Origin: an uncultured Rickettsiales bacterium
GTDB lineage: Bacteria; Pseudomonadota; Alphaproteobacteria; UBA8366
Assembly: GCA_913046825.1 (NCBI GenBank)
Contig: CAJWTF010000001.1
Coordinates: forward strand, 25,679 to 89,678
Length of the DNA: 64,000 nucleotides
Direction of reading: 5' to 3'
Shown here piece after piece: positions 25,288 through 34,062 of the stretch. The position numbers were made by a program, and so were the translations under genes. Positions within the stretch are counted from its first letter, which is position 1. Each line of letters begins with the position of its first letter. The notes under the pieces are model-generated. The model did not search any database. It was not told where the DNA came from and saw only the letters and a program-made list of their open reading frames with translations.

Positions 25288-26952
25288 TCAGAGGGTGAAG
25301 TTCTTTGCGGTCTCGCGTAGTTCGAATTTTTGAATCTTGCCACTCGCCGTACGTGGGAATTCATCGACCAGTTCAAGCTTCTCCGGAAGGTAGGTCTTCG
25401 ACATACCGCTCGAGAGCAGATGCTCGATCATGGCGTCGAAAGTGAAATTGGCACCGGGCTTGGTCTGCACGAAAGCGCAGGACCGCTCTCCCAACCGTTC
25501 GTCAGGCATCGCGACGATGGCGACTGCCTCCACTGATGGATGTCGGTAGAGTTGATCCTCTACTTCGACCACGGGAATATTCTCGCCACCCCGGATGACG
25601 ATATCCTTCGCGCGCCCGACGATGCGGATGTAGCCGTCCGCGTCGATCCGCGCCAGGTCGCCGGTCTCGAACCAACCGTCGTAGGATTCGTATGCATCGG
25701 GGCGCTTCAAATACCCAACGAACATGCCGACGCTTTGGGCCTGCAACCGCCCTTCAGTATCGGGCGGTACGGAATTGCCGTCGTCATCCACGATCCGAAC
25801 CGCCATATTTTCGACCGCCGCACCATCCGTATTAAAAATTTTCTCATCCGGGTCGCCGGGCCGCGTCGTGGTGACGAGGCCATTCTCCGTCATACCCCAG
25901 CCGGAGAGAATTTGCGCGCCGAGACGCCGTGTCGCGGTCTCCACCAGGATGCGCGGGATAGGGGCACCTGCGGAACAGAACATGCGAAAGGAACTGACGT
26001 CACACACATCGAGCACTGGTGAATTGGCGAGGTCCGCCAGGAACGGCGTCGACGCCATGGTGTAGGTCACACGCTCATCATTGATGCGCCGCGCCGCCAC
26101 TTCCGCCGACCAAATATCCTGCAACACCAGCTTCGTGCCCAAGATAAAAGCCATCACCATGCCGTACAAAAAGCCTGTCTGATGGGCCATCGGCGACGGC
26201 ATGAAAACGACGTCGTCCGAGGTCAGGCCCAACCGGTCGCGGCCCGCTTCGACCGTGCTCAAAAGCGTGTTACTGGTATGGAGCACGCCTTTCGGCACAC
26301 CCGAGGTGCCGGAGGTGTAAAGCAATTCGATAATGTCGTTCGGTTCGGGACGGCGCTCGGCAAACAACGCGTCGCCGTCGACCTCTTCCTCCCAGCGCCG
26401 GTCGATGAACTGCGCCTCGAATGAGGCATCGCCCTCACCACCCAAGATAAAGATATGCTCGAGCTGCGGTAGGTTCGGGCGCAATTCCTCGATCATTGCT
26501 TGGTGATCGAAATTGCGAAAAATCTTCGGCGCGATAAAAACTTTCGTCTCCGCGTAATCCAGCATGAAGGAGAGTTCGCGTTGTCGAAATATCGGCATCA
26601 CCGGATTGGTGATCGCGCCAATATTCAGGCAGGCGAGATGTAGTGCCGCAAACTCCCACCAATTCGGCATCTGGAAAGAGACGACTTCACCCTTCTCAAC
26701 TCCTAAATCCACAAGACCGATGGCGATACGCCGGGCATAGCGGCGGAGTTGGCTGTAGGAGACGCTCTCCGTCCGCCCCCGCATGCTGTTGAGGCCGTTG
26801 ATCGCGACCGCATCCGGTTTCTCTTCTGCCCAGCGGTCCACGCGGTCGAGCAGCAGCCCCCGCGGCCACAGACCCTGCCTATTCATCTCGTCGATTCGAT
26901 CCTGCGTTAGGATCGTCATCGTCTCCAACGCCACGATGCTATTCTCCCCCAT
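25288..26952 (-). CDS. AMP-forming acyl-CoA ligase (cyclohexanecarboxylate-CoA-ligase-like)
   Basis: A 554-residue member of the ANL superfamily. The P-loop-like motif LLYTSGTSGVPKG is near 210-222, with LSGWGMTENGL in the acyl/AMP pocket, GWFETGDLARIDADGYI and the C-terminal lysine segment RTASGKIQKFEL. It activates a carboxylic acid to the acyl-CoA with ATP. The start is uncertain: ATG at 26952, or ATG at 26919 with GGAG close by. It belongs to the same minus-strand run as the ThDP enzyme and the epoxide hydrolase. Confidence 0.88.
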   Translation of the reverse strand: MGENSIVALETMTILTQDRIDEMNRQGLWPRGLLLDRVDRWAEEKPDAVAINGLNSMRGRTESVSYSQLRRYARRIAIGLVDLGVEKGEVVSFQMPNWWEFAALHLACLNIGAITNPVMPIFRQRELSFMLDYAETKVFIAPKIFRNFDHQAMIEELRPNLPQLEHIFILGGEGDASFEAQFIDRRWEEEVDGDALFAERRPEPNDIIELLYTSGTSGVPKGVLHTSNTLLSTVEAGRDRLGLTSDDVVFMPSPMAHQTGFLYGMVMAFILGTKLVLQDIWSAEVAARRINDERVTYTMASTPFLADLANSPVLDVCDVSSFRMFCSAGAPIPRILVETATRRLGAQILSGWGMTENGLVTTTRPGDPDEKIFNTDGAAVENMAVRIVDDDGNSVPPDTEGRLQAQSVGMFVGYLKRPDAYESYDGWFETGDLARIDADGYIRIVGRAKDIVIRGGENIPVVEVEDQLYRHPSVEAVAIVAMPDERLGERSCAFVQTKPGANFTFDAMIEHLLSSGMSKTYLPEKLELVDEFPRTASGKIQKFELRETAKNFTL

Positions 26953-27009
26953 TTACTCAAAAGATGAAGTTATCGCGATGCCGCGCGAGGAAAAGCGGGC
27001 GGTGTTTAA

Positions 27010-28152
27010 TCAGGACGCAAGAAGTTGCGTGATATGCTCCACTACGGCAGCGGGCTGTTCTTGTTGCACCCAATGTCCGGCACCGGGCAAAAGGTGGATG
27101 CCAGACATACGGGGACAGACCCGCTCTTGCATCGCTTCCACTGCACCGGGGCTCTGATAGACGCCCCAGTCCTTCTCGCCGGAAATGAAAATCGATGGGA
27201 CGTCGATGGTCCTGCCCGAAAATAGACGGAGATCAGCCGTCAACGCCGCGTCCAAGCGGCCCCGGTACCAGTTCAATCCCCCCTGGAAACCGGTCCGGCT
27301 GTACTCCGCGGCGTAGAACGCAAGCTCGTCATCCGGCAGCCATTCGCAGGTTGCAATTTCTTCTGCCGTAGGCATGAAGGTTGCCGCCGTCTCCGCCATC
27401 GTCGCGTCCCTATCCATGATGTAATAGGTGGGCATTTCCGCGAGACTATCCGCCGCCCACGCGGCGAGGCGGTGCGGGTCGTTGCCCGGCCAATCGGCGC
27501 TCTTGCCGTGAAAGTACCCGCGCAGGAGGTCGGCCATACCTTGGGCACAATGCTGCATGTCCGCATTGGCGGACCTCGTACTGTAATACCTGTGATAGTG
27601 CTTGCGGGGCCGGGAGAGCGACGCCAGTTCAGCATCAATATCGACGCGCCCAGCGTTCCCTAGCACCGCAGCGGAATCACCGTCGGTATTGTACGGAAAA
27701 GCCGGCGGACCGGAGAACGGCGCGCTCATAATAGCAACCTTCCGAAAGACATCGGGTCGGATGAGCGCGCAGTACGCAGCGACGGATGCGCCGAAATCGT
27801 GCCCAATGACGGCCGCGACCGCCTCATATCCAAGCGCCCGCACCAATGCCAATGCGTCGCGTGTCAGGTTCAGCATGCCGAACGGTTCCAAATCGACGTC
27901 ATACTCCGTCGCGCCGTCGACCGTCCGCCCATATCCGCGTTGGTCGGGTGCCACCACGCGATAACCAGCCTTGGCCAACGGTAGCATCACCTTGCGCCAG
28001 CTATATGCCAGTTCGGGAAACCCGTGCAGCAGCAACAAGAGCGGCCGGTCCAGCGATCCGGCTTCCAAAACATGCATATTCAAACCGTTCACATCACTCA
28101 CAAAACGGGAACGGATGCCATCGGGCAAAACGTTAGGTTCGATGGGCGTCAT
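27010..28152 (-). CDS. Alpha/beta hydrolase, epoxide hydrolase-like
   Basis: A 380-residue alpha/beta hydrolase. The oxyanion loop is HGFPE at 43-47 and the nucleophile is D119 in IGHDFGAS. An Asp nucleophile rather than Ser points to an epoxide hydrolase or haloalkane dehalogenase. DQRGYGRT is at 70-77, the charge-relay acid is probably in SGEKDWGV and the His in GAGHWVQQEQP near the C-terminus. A stretch of adenines precedes the start. It opens an epoxide or halide made upstream, perhaps by the oxygenases of this cluster; that link is inferred. Confidence 0.87.
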   Translation of the reverse strand: MTPIEPNVLPDGIRSRFVSDVNGLNMHVLEAGSLDRPLLLLLHGFPELAYSWRKVMLPLAKAGYRVVAPDQRGYGRTVDGATEYDVDLEPFGMLNLTRDALALVRALGYEAVAAVIGHDFGASVAAYCALIRPDVFRKVAIMSAPFSGPPAFPYNTDGDSAAVLGNAGRVDIDAELASLSRPRKHYHRYYSTRSANADMQHCAQGMADLLRGYFHGKSADWPGNDPHRLAAWAADSLAEMPTYYIMDRDATMAETAATFMPTAEEIATCEWLPDDELAFYAAEYSRTGFQGGLNWYRGRLDAALTADLRLFSGRTIDVPSIFISGEKDWGVYQSPGAVEAMQERVCPRMSGIHLLPGAGHWVQQEQPAAVVEHITQLLAS

Positions 28153-28178
28153 AATGGCGACTTTCTTTTTTTAATTTT

Positions 28179-29012
28179 TCATTCCGGCTTAATCGAGACG
28201 CGCCAATGAATGCGGTCTTCCTCGGGTGGATAGTCGGCGGCGGCTTTGTGATAGGTGCAGCGGTTGTCCCAAATGACGATATCACCCTTGCGCCATTTGT
28301 GCCGGTACTGGCCTTCAGGCTGGATCATGTATGTCTTTAGCTCATCAATCAGGTCGTCGCTCTCGCTCTCTTCCAGCCCTTCGACGGCGACGATTTTTCC
28401 CGGATCGAAGTATAGGCCCTTACGGCCTGTCTCCGGATGAGTGCGCAAGATCGGATGCATCACCGGCGTCCAATCCCGATCTTCCGGGTTGAGCAGCTGG
28501 GCAGACCTTGTGCTCCGCCCTGCATAGGTAAACGCGCCGCGACGCTCGCCGATCCGATCCTTCAACCCTTCCGGCAGCGCGCCGTAGGCAGCGTACATAC
28601 TGGAGAACAGCGTATCACCACCCGTGCTCGGGATTGCCAGGGCATAGAGCTGTGTCGCCTTAAAAGACACTTCGTCATAAGCACCATCGGTGTGCCAATT
28701 CTCTCCGCCCCTGGCATAGACCGCTTCGTTCAAACTTCCGTCCGCGTTGAACTTATCGGTGCCGAGCACTGTGAGTTCCGGATATTCGGAATGCCGGGTG
28801 CTTTTCGAGGGATGCTCGTGAAGACGTCCGAAACGTCGGCTATAGGCGAAGAACTCCTCGACCGCGTCCAAGGATTGATCGCGCACGCAGATGACGTTGC
28901 AGTCGAGCCATGTTTGATAGATGATCGCGAAATCTTCATCCGCGAGATCGCGAACATCGACTCCGAACATCTCCGCGCCGACTTGCTCGCCCAATCGGTT
29001 GACTTCAAGCAT
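28179..29012 (-). CDS. TauD/TfdA-type Fe(II)/2-oxoglutarate dioxygenase
   Basis: A 277-residue oxygenase close in length to canonical TauD. The iron ligands are H107-x-D109 (NWHTDGAY) and H255 (WDNRCTYHKAAADY region), with the 2-oxoglutarate Arg R271 in IHWRVS. The start at 29012 is supported by GGGAGAGGTCA; the longer upstream frame is rejected. It is the first gene of the seven-gene minus-strand run and is divergent from the 2-hydroxyacid dehydrogenase. TauD-type enzymes release sulfite, phenols or aldehydes from their substrates. Confidence 0.9.
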   Translation of the reverse strand: MLEVNRLGEQVGAEMFGVDVRDLADEDFAIIYQTWLDCNVICVRDQSLDAVEEFFAYSRRFGRLHEHPSKSTRHSEYPELTVLGTDKFNADGSLNEAVYARGGENWHTDGAYDEVSFKATQLYALAIPSTGGDTLFSSMYAAYGALPEGLKDRIGERRGAFTYAGRSTRSAQLLNPEDRDWTPVMHPILRTHPETGRKGLYFDPGKIVAVEGLEESESDDLIDELKTYMIQPEGQYRHKWRKGDIVIWDNRCTYHKAAADYPPEEDRIHWRVSIKPE

Positions 29013-29131
29013 TGACCTCTCCCGCGTCTCGCCTCTGGTACAACAATGGTATCGCTCTATCTGCTGAGGGAAAGCCGCACCCGCCCCGTAATCACTGAGG
29101 GCGCGCAAATTACACAGAAGGAAGGTCCAAC

Positions 29132-30076
29132 GTGGTCGATCTGTTGCAAGTAGCACAAATCCCGCCGTTTCTTGTTGAGCGGCTGCAAAAGGAATTCACC
29201 TTGCACGATTTCGTCAATCCGGCGGATCCAGACAAGCTGTTGGAGGATGTTGGTCCCTCCATTCGGGGCATTGTCGCGGGTGGTATGAAGGGTCCGAACG
29301 CTAACCTTATCAACCGACTGGAAAATCTTGAGATCATCTCGTCCTTCAGCGTTGGCTTCGACGCGACCGATGTGGTCGCCGCACAAGCGCGGGGCGTGAT
29401 CGTCACACACACGCCGGAAGTGCTAACCGGCGACGTCGCCGACCTCGCCATGACATTCATCCTGATGGCGCCGCGCCGAATTGGCGAAGCCGAACGCTTC
29501 CTGCGCAGCGGCAAATGGTTGCAAGGCCGCATGGACCTCGGCACGACGGTGCGCGGCAAGCGCCTCGGCATTCTCGGCCTCGGGCGAATCGGCCGCGCCG
29601 TGGCGCGCCGCGCCGAAGTCTTCGGCCTCAATATCGCTTACCACGACACCAAGCCGATGGGCGATTTAGCCTACCGATCCTACCCAACCCTGCGCGATCT
29701 CGCGGCCGCCAGCGACATGCTATTGGTCGCCTGCGAAGGTGGCACCGCGACGCGCGGACTGGTCGATGCGGATGTGCTCAATGCCTTGGGCCCCGACGGT
29801 TTTCTAATCAACACCGCGCGCGGCCCCATCGTCGATCAAGCGGCCTTAGTCGCGGCCCTAAGTGACAAGCGGATCGCGGGTGCGGCCCTCGACGTGTTCG
29901 ACGGCGAGCCTCAAGTTCCGGCTGAGTTAATGGCGATGGAGAACGTGGTGCTGACACCACATATCGCGAGCTCCACCCGCGAGACCCGCCGTGCGATGGG
30001 CGATCTCGTTTATGACAATTTGCGCGCCCATTTCGATGGCAAACAAGTGCTGACACCGGTGCCGCCACAAGTTTAG
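29132..30076 (+). CDS. D-isomer-specific 2-hydroxyacid dehydrogenase (glyoxylate/hydroxypyruvate reductase-like)
   Basis: A 314-residue NAD(P)-dependent dehydrogenase. The Rossmann motif is GILGLGRIGRAVARR, and the catalytic set is Arg in NTARGPIVD, Glu in FDGEP and His in LTPHIASST. It starts with GTG; AAGGAAGG lies at the right distance upstream. The hydroxypyruvate/glyoxylate reductase subgroup is suggested by VACEGGTATRGLVDADVL (key part GGTATRGL). It reduces 2-keto acids such as glyoxylate. Followed by a membrane protein gene 56 bases on. Confidence 0.88.
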   Translation: MVDLLQVAQIPPFLVERLQKEFTLHDFVNPADPDKLLEDVGPSIRGIVAGGMKGPNANLINRLENLEIISSFSVGFDATDVVAAQARGVIVTHTPEVLTGDVADLAMTFILMAPRRIGEAERFLRSGKWLQGRMDLGTTVRGKRLGILGLGRIGRAVARRAEVFGLNIAYHDTKPMGDLAYRSYPTLRDLAAASDMLLVACEGGTATRGLVDADVLNALGPDGFLINTARGPIVDQAALVAALSDKRIAGAALDVFDGEPQVPAELMAMENVVLTPHIASSTRETRRAMGDLVYDNLRAHFDGKQVLTPVPPQV

Positions 30077-30132
30077 AATCGCGATTCTATTTCCGATTCA
30101 GGATCCATGTCTCAGGCATCGACGGGCATACC

Positions 30133-30948
30133 ATGACGACCGTTCTCGATCCGAGCTTCGCGGTAAAATTAGCCGCGACCGCCGGCTTGGTGATTATTGC
30201 CACACTAATTGCTGAGAAGGTCGGCGCCTTTATTGGCGCAATGATCGCAGCGTTGCCATTGTCTGCAGGCCCGGCTTATCTATTCATCTCGATGGAGCAT
30301 GACTCGACGTTTGTCGCACAAAGCGCGCTGACCGGGCTTGGTATTAACACAATGATCACGCCATTTCTTCTGATTTCTTCCATCCTCGTTCGGCGTTTTG
30401 GAATTTGGGTCGGTCTAGGTTTGGGCTTCGCCCTTTGGGCGATTGGATCGTTCGGAATTTTACAAGCCGCGTTAGACGTCGAAGCAGCGATCGCGCTCAA
30501 TCTCATCGCATTCCCGATCTGCCTGTATTTCTCCCGGCCCTATTTAGACTGCGGCACCGCATCGAACATCAAAGGCGGCCTTATGGATATTGTCTTGCGG
30601 GCCCTGGCCGTTGTCTCGGTCGCCGCCGCCGTCATCATCGCCGGGCGGCTCATCGGCCCTGATATGGCCGGGTTTGTCGCTGTTATCCCGATTGTTTGGA
30701 TGAGTATGGCAGTAGTTCTGTACGCCCGAGCAGGCCGCGACGCGACATCGGCTGTAATGGCTAATGGCATCGGCGGTATGTTCGGGTTCTGCCTTGCATT
30801 GTCGGCCTTGCATTTGATGCCCGTTGAATACGGCTCGACGGCAGCGCTGTGCACAGCCCTGGCGCTATGCGTTTCCTGGAACCTGGGTCTCACCGCCGCT
30901 CGACCGTTTATCCCGATGTACAACAGGGCCGGCCAAAGGCCTCTCTGA
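30133..30948 (+). CDS. Integral membrane protein with two related halves, unknown function
   Basis: A 271-residue protein with about eight hydrophobic segments and few charged residues. The two halves look alike: GAFIGAMIAALPLSAGPAYL near 36-55 and MAGFVAVIPIVWMSMAVVL near 178-197 each hold a re-entrant-like IP/LP segment, followed by similar helices. This points to an internally duplicated transporter-like fold. I do not recognise the family. It follows the 2-hydroxyacid dehydrogenase on the same strand, which may hint at transport of a related acid. Confidence 0.75.
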   Translation: MTTVLDPSFAVKLAATAGLVIIATLIAEKVGAFIGAMIAALPLSAGPAYLFISMEHDSTFVAQSALTGLGINTMITPFLLISSILVRRFGIWVGLGLGFALWAIGSFGILQAALDVEAAIALNLIAFPICLYFSRPYLDCGTASNIKGGLMDIVLRALAVVSVAAAVIIAGRLIGPDMAGFVAVIPIVWMSMAVVLYARAGRDATSAVMANGIGGMFGFCLALSALHLMPVEYGSTAALCTALALCVSWNLGLTAARPFIPMYNRAGQRPL

Positions 30949-31048
30949 CGGCGGGCATTAGCTCGCCGAATTCCCGCAATTGCGGAATTGTTGAGCGGAA
31001 AGAATACCTCTCTACGCACAGACATCGAAGCCTCGGAAAATCCCACTC

Positions 31049-31837
31049 CTAGCCGGCCTGAAACGACAATTCCGTAAAACTGATCTCGACCGCTCCTAAT
31101 GTTCCAAAATTCGCGGCCAAGGAATCGCCGGGAGCAACATCGAGCAATCCCGTGCAGGTACCAGTAGAGATGATTTCACCTGCCAATAATCCGCGACCAG
31201 TTTGTGATTGCTTGTTGGCGAGCCATTGTAGAACGTTGAGCGGATGTCCGAGCGCACGGGCACCGGTTCCCGACTCTCGCACCATACCATCGAGCGATAC
31301 GTGGACCTCGTGTGCTACCAAGTCGAAACCTTTCCAATCGGTTGTCCAGGGCCCGACCGCAAGCGCGATATTTGCACCGAAATCCGCCGTCGTCAGCAAT
31401 CGGCCTTTCCCGGCGAGCCCACCCGTGAATCTAGAGCCGACAACCTCAATCGCACCCGCTACTGCTTCCACTGCGTCACGCACGTCGCCAAAGCTGTATT
31501 CTTCGCCGCGGGGCGGTAGATCACGAGCGAGCCGCAACGCAAACTCACCCTCTACCGCCGGCTCGTGCGCCTGATCGATGGGTATCTCAGCCGGACCCTC
31601 GAAAAAATAATCCACTAGAACAGGACTCGCGCCCGGTTCCGTCGTACCGAGGATATTCTGCGCTTCGGCACTGGTCGAGCCTACTTTGAAGCCGACGGCA
31701 TCCAAGCCCGAGATCGCCACGGCTTCCCGTTGAATTTCCAAGGCAGCATCCACATCAGCGGGTCCACCATCCGTTGGAATGTTGATGGTCCCGCCATTCC
31801 GGCGGCAATGCCAAAGTTGTTCTGCAAGTGTGACCAA
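31049..31837 (-). CDS. 2-keto-4-pentenoate hydratase family protein (FAH-like fold)
   Basis: A 262-residue hydratase/decarboxylase-family protein. The fold marks are GFKVGSTS near residue 50, EPAVEGEFALRLARDLP near 92-108 with the metal-binding Glu pair, and GEIISTGTCTGLLDVAPGD near 220-240. Members hydrate 2-hydroxypenta-2,4-dienoate in meta-cleavage pathways or decarboxylate oxalocrotonate. No ring-cleavage dioxygenase is in the window, so its pathway is unknown. Monocistronic on the minus strand. Confidence 0.85.
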   Translation of the reverse strand: MVTLAEQLWHCRRNGGTINIPTDGGPADVDAALEIQREAVAISGLDAVGFKVGSTSAEAQNILGTTEPGASPVLVDYFFEGPAEIPIDQAHEPAVEGEFALRLARDLPPRGEEYSFGDVRDAVEAVAGAIEVVGSRFTGGLAGKGRLLTTADFGANIALAVGPWTTDWKGFDLVAHEVHVSLDGMVRESGTGARALGHPLNVLQWLANKQSQTGRGLLAGEIISTGTCTGLLDVAPGDSLAANFGTLGAVEISFTELSFQAG

Positions 31838-31954
31838 AGTCGGATCCCCCGTAGTGTAAAAAATTTAGTTCCACAAAAACTTAATGCTCTTACGAATCGT
31901 TAATCAATTTCGGTTCGAATAGTGAAAAACCTAAATACGCGTCAGGACGCCGTT

Positions 31955-32353
31955 ATGCCAAAGAACCTTTCAGAACTAAATGTACTTATCGCGGACGGTG
32001 AGGCGGATATTTGCTCGATAGTTAAATTCGCCTTACAAGCGTTGGGCATCTCCATAAGTTTTTCCGCTGCCGATAGGCAAGTAACCTTGGAGCAATTCCG
32101 CGAATTCGTGGATACATTCGACTTTATCATCAGCGATTGGATGATGCCAGAAATGTCCGGCCTCGATTTTCTTCAACGGGGCCGCGAACACGACACCAAG
32201 GTGCCATTCGTGATTTTGACAATCATTAACGGCAAGGATCATATCGCGAAGGCTGCAGAAAGCGGTGACACGGGCTTTATCGGCAAACCCTTCACCTTGA
32301 CAGATTTCCAGCGCCATATTCGCAGAATTACGGATAGGATCGAGGACGTTTAA
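31955..32353 (+). CDS. Single-domain response regulator (CheY-like receiver)
   Basis: A 132-residue receiver with no output domain. The phospho-acceptor is D61 (IISDWMMPEMSG), with D14 and E16 in the acidic pocket, T89 (VILTI) and K111 (IGKPFTL), so all phosphorylation residues are intact, in contrast to the receiver at 19262. ATG 31955 was chosen for the CAGGA upstream; a GTG at 31922 is possible. Its stop codon overlaps that of the convergent hyuB-like gene (shared TTAA). No kinase is nearby. Confidence 0.88.
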   Translation: MPKNLSELNVLIADGEADICSIVKFALQALGISISFSAADRQVTLEQFREFVDTFDFIISDWMMPEMSGLDFLQRGREHDTKVPFVILTIINGKDHIAKAAESGDTGFIGKPFTLTDFQRHIRRITDRIEDV

Positions 32354-34062
32354 CTGCGCAGCCCTTTTGTTCGAGCACCGTCAACGTCCAGAGCGTCCGT
32401 CAGTGCGACACCGTAGACTTTCTCGGCAACCTCACGGTCGACAAAGCCGGACAACACATCGGCCGCGACATCCTTTGGCGCGCGCAATCTTGGATCGCCG
32501 TAACCACCTCCGCCCGGCATTTCCACGATCAGCTTTTCGCCTTTCGGGATTGGCTGGAAGCCCTTGTTCCGCATCACGGTCCCTGTATCCAGGGTCAGCT
32601 TTCCCTTCGCACCCTCTCCGCCACCGTCCCGGCCGCGCGCCGCGAAATGGACCCGCTCGAATGTTGCGAAGATACCGAATGGCGCGTCCTCGCGATTTGC
32701 GACGATCATGGTCTGGCCAAGACCACCCCGCTGCTTGCCGGGTCCGCCCGAGTTCTCGCGATATTCTTTTTTCCAAACGACGAGCGGCGTGATGGCCTCG
32801 GTTATTTCCACCGGCACATTGCGCACACCACTGGGATAAGGTGTCGCGGACAGGCCGTCTTGTTCCGGACGCGCCCCGGCACCGCCGCTATGGAAACTCA
32901 TCACCATGAAGGGGGATTGCGTCTCCGGTCCGGTCATCCCATGCCCCGCACCAAGCTTTAGATTCCACAAGTTGGAGGTGCCTTCAGCCGGCACAACGCC
33001 CGGCATCGCCTGATGAAGGCAACCGAAAACCACGTCCGGCAGCATGTGACCGATACTGGCACGGGCGACAACCGCGCGCGGGTGCGGTGCATTGACGATA
33101 GTGTTTTCAGGCGCGATCACCTTGATGGCGTCGAGGGTTCCCGCATTGTTGGGTATCCCTGCGCCAACAACACATTTCACACCGAACGAGGTGTAGGCTT
33201 CGGTGTAGCACATCGGGCAATTGATGCCGAATTCGGATGGCCCTGAGCTGCCGTCAAAATCGACCAAAATTTCACCATCGCCGATGGTCAGTTTGGCGAC
33301 CAGATCAATGGGTGCCTCGTAGCCGTCGATGCGCATGCTGGCGCTCCAACTTCCCTTGGGCAGCTCGTTGATGGCGTCTTCCATGCCTTTACGGCTGGTC
33401 CGGATGATGTGTTCGCCGAGCTCGTCCAAATCATCGAGTTCGTATTCCCCCATCATCGCCAGAAGGCGGCGGCTACCGGTCTCATTGCACGCCACCAGGG
33501 CATAGATATCCCCTTCGACCTGGATCGGCTCCCGTACATTGGCTCTGACGAGGTTGAGAATCCACTCGTCCATCTCACCCTCCCGCGCTAGCGGCATGAT
33601 CGGAATGAAGAGCCCTTCGTGATAGACCTGCTTGCCATCCGACGACGGGCCGAGCCCGCCGATATCAACGAGATGGCTGGTGCACGCGAACAGCGCCACC
33701 ATTTTGCCGTTCTTAAAGGTCGGCGAAACAATGGTGAGGTCATTGAGATGCCCCGTCCCTTTCCACGGATCGTTGGTGAAATAGGAATCGCCGTCTTTCA
33801 TTGTCGCCGCCGGAAAGACCTTCAGGAAATGCTTTACGGCGCGGGCCATCGAATTGATATGTCCGGGAGTACCCGTTACTGCCTGTGCCAGCATTTGGCC
33901 TTCGAGATCAAAGACGCCGGCGGAGATATCGCCCGCTTCACGACTAGAGGTACTGAACGCGGTGCGGACCAAGGTTTGGGCTTGTTCCTCGACAACCGAG
34001 AGCAAGCGCTTCCACATGACTTGTAGGTTGATATCGCTCATGGCATTGGTCGTCATGATCAA
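32350..34062 (-). CDS. Hydantoinase B/5-oxoprolinase beta-subunit family (HyuB), copy 1
   Basis: A 570-residue subunit of ATP-dependent cyclic-amide hydrolases. It shows VEEQAQTLVRTAFSTSSREAGDIS at the N-terminus (key part SREAGD), DSYFTNDPWKGTGHLNDL near residue 95, and the C-terminal MPGGGGYGDPRLRAP. Its ATG overlaps the hyuA stop by 4 bases (ATGA), so the two subunits are translationally coupled. HyuA and HyuB act together on N-methylhydantoin, 5-oxoproline, or as acetone/acetophenone carboxylases; the substrate cannot be told. A second pair is at 58211-61932. Confidence 0.9.
   Translation of the reverse strand: MIMTTNAMSDINLQVMWKRLLSVVEEQAQTLVRTAFSTSSREAGDISAGVFDLEGQMLAQAVTGTPGHINSMARAVKHFLKVFPAATMKDGDSYFTNDPWKGTGHLNDLTIVSPTFKNGKMVALFACTSHLVDIGGLGPSSDGKQVYHEGLFIPIMPLAREGEMDEWILNLVRANVREPIQVEGDIYALVACNETGSRRLLAMMGEYELDDLDELGEHIIRTSRKGMEDAINELPKGSWSASMRIDGYEAPIDLVAKLTIGDGEILVDFDGSSGPSEFGINCPMCYTEAYTSFGVKCVVGAGIPNNAGTLDAIKVIAPENTIVNAPHPRAVVARASIGHMLPDVVFGCLHQAMPGVVPAEGTSNLWNLKLGAGHGMTGPETQSPFMVMSFHSGGAGARPEQDGLSATPYPSGVRNVPVEITEAITPLVVWKKEYRENSGGPGKQRGGLGQTMIVANREDAPFGIFATFERVHFAARGRDGGGEGAKGKLTLDTGTVMRNKGFQPIPKGEKLIVEMPGGGGYGDPRLRAPKDVAADVLSGFVDREVAEKVYGVALTDALDVDGARTKGLRS

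Noticed and set aside
30970..30989. Terminator after the membrane protein gene
   Set aside because: CGCAATTGCG with flanking AATTC/GAATT is palindromic, but no T run follows on either strand and it could be chance.
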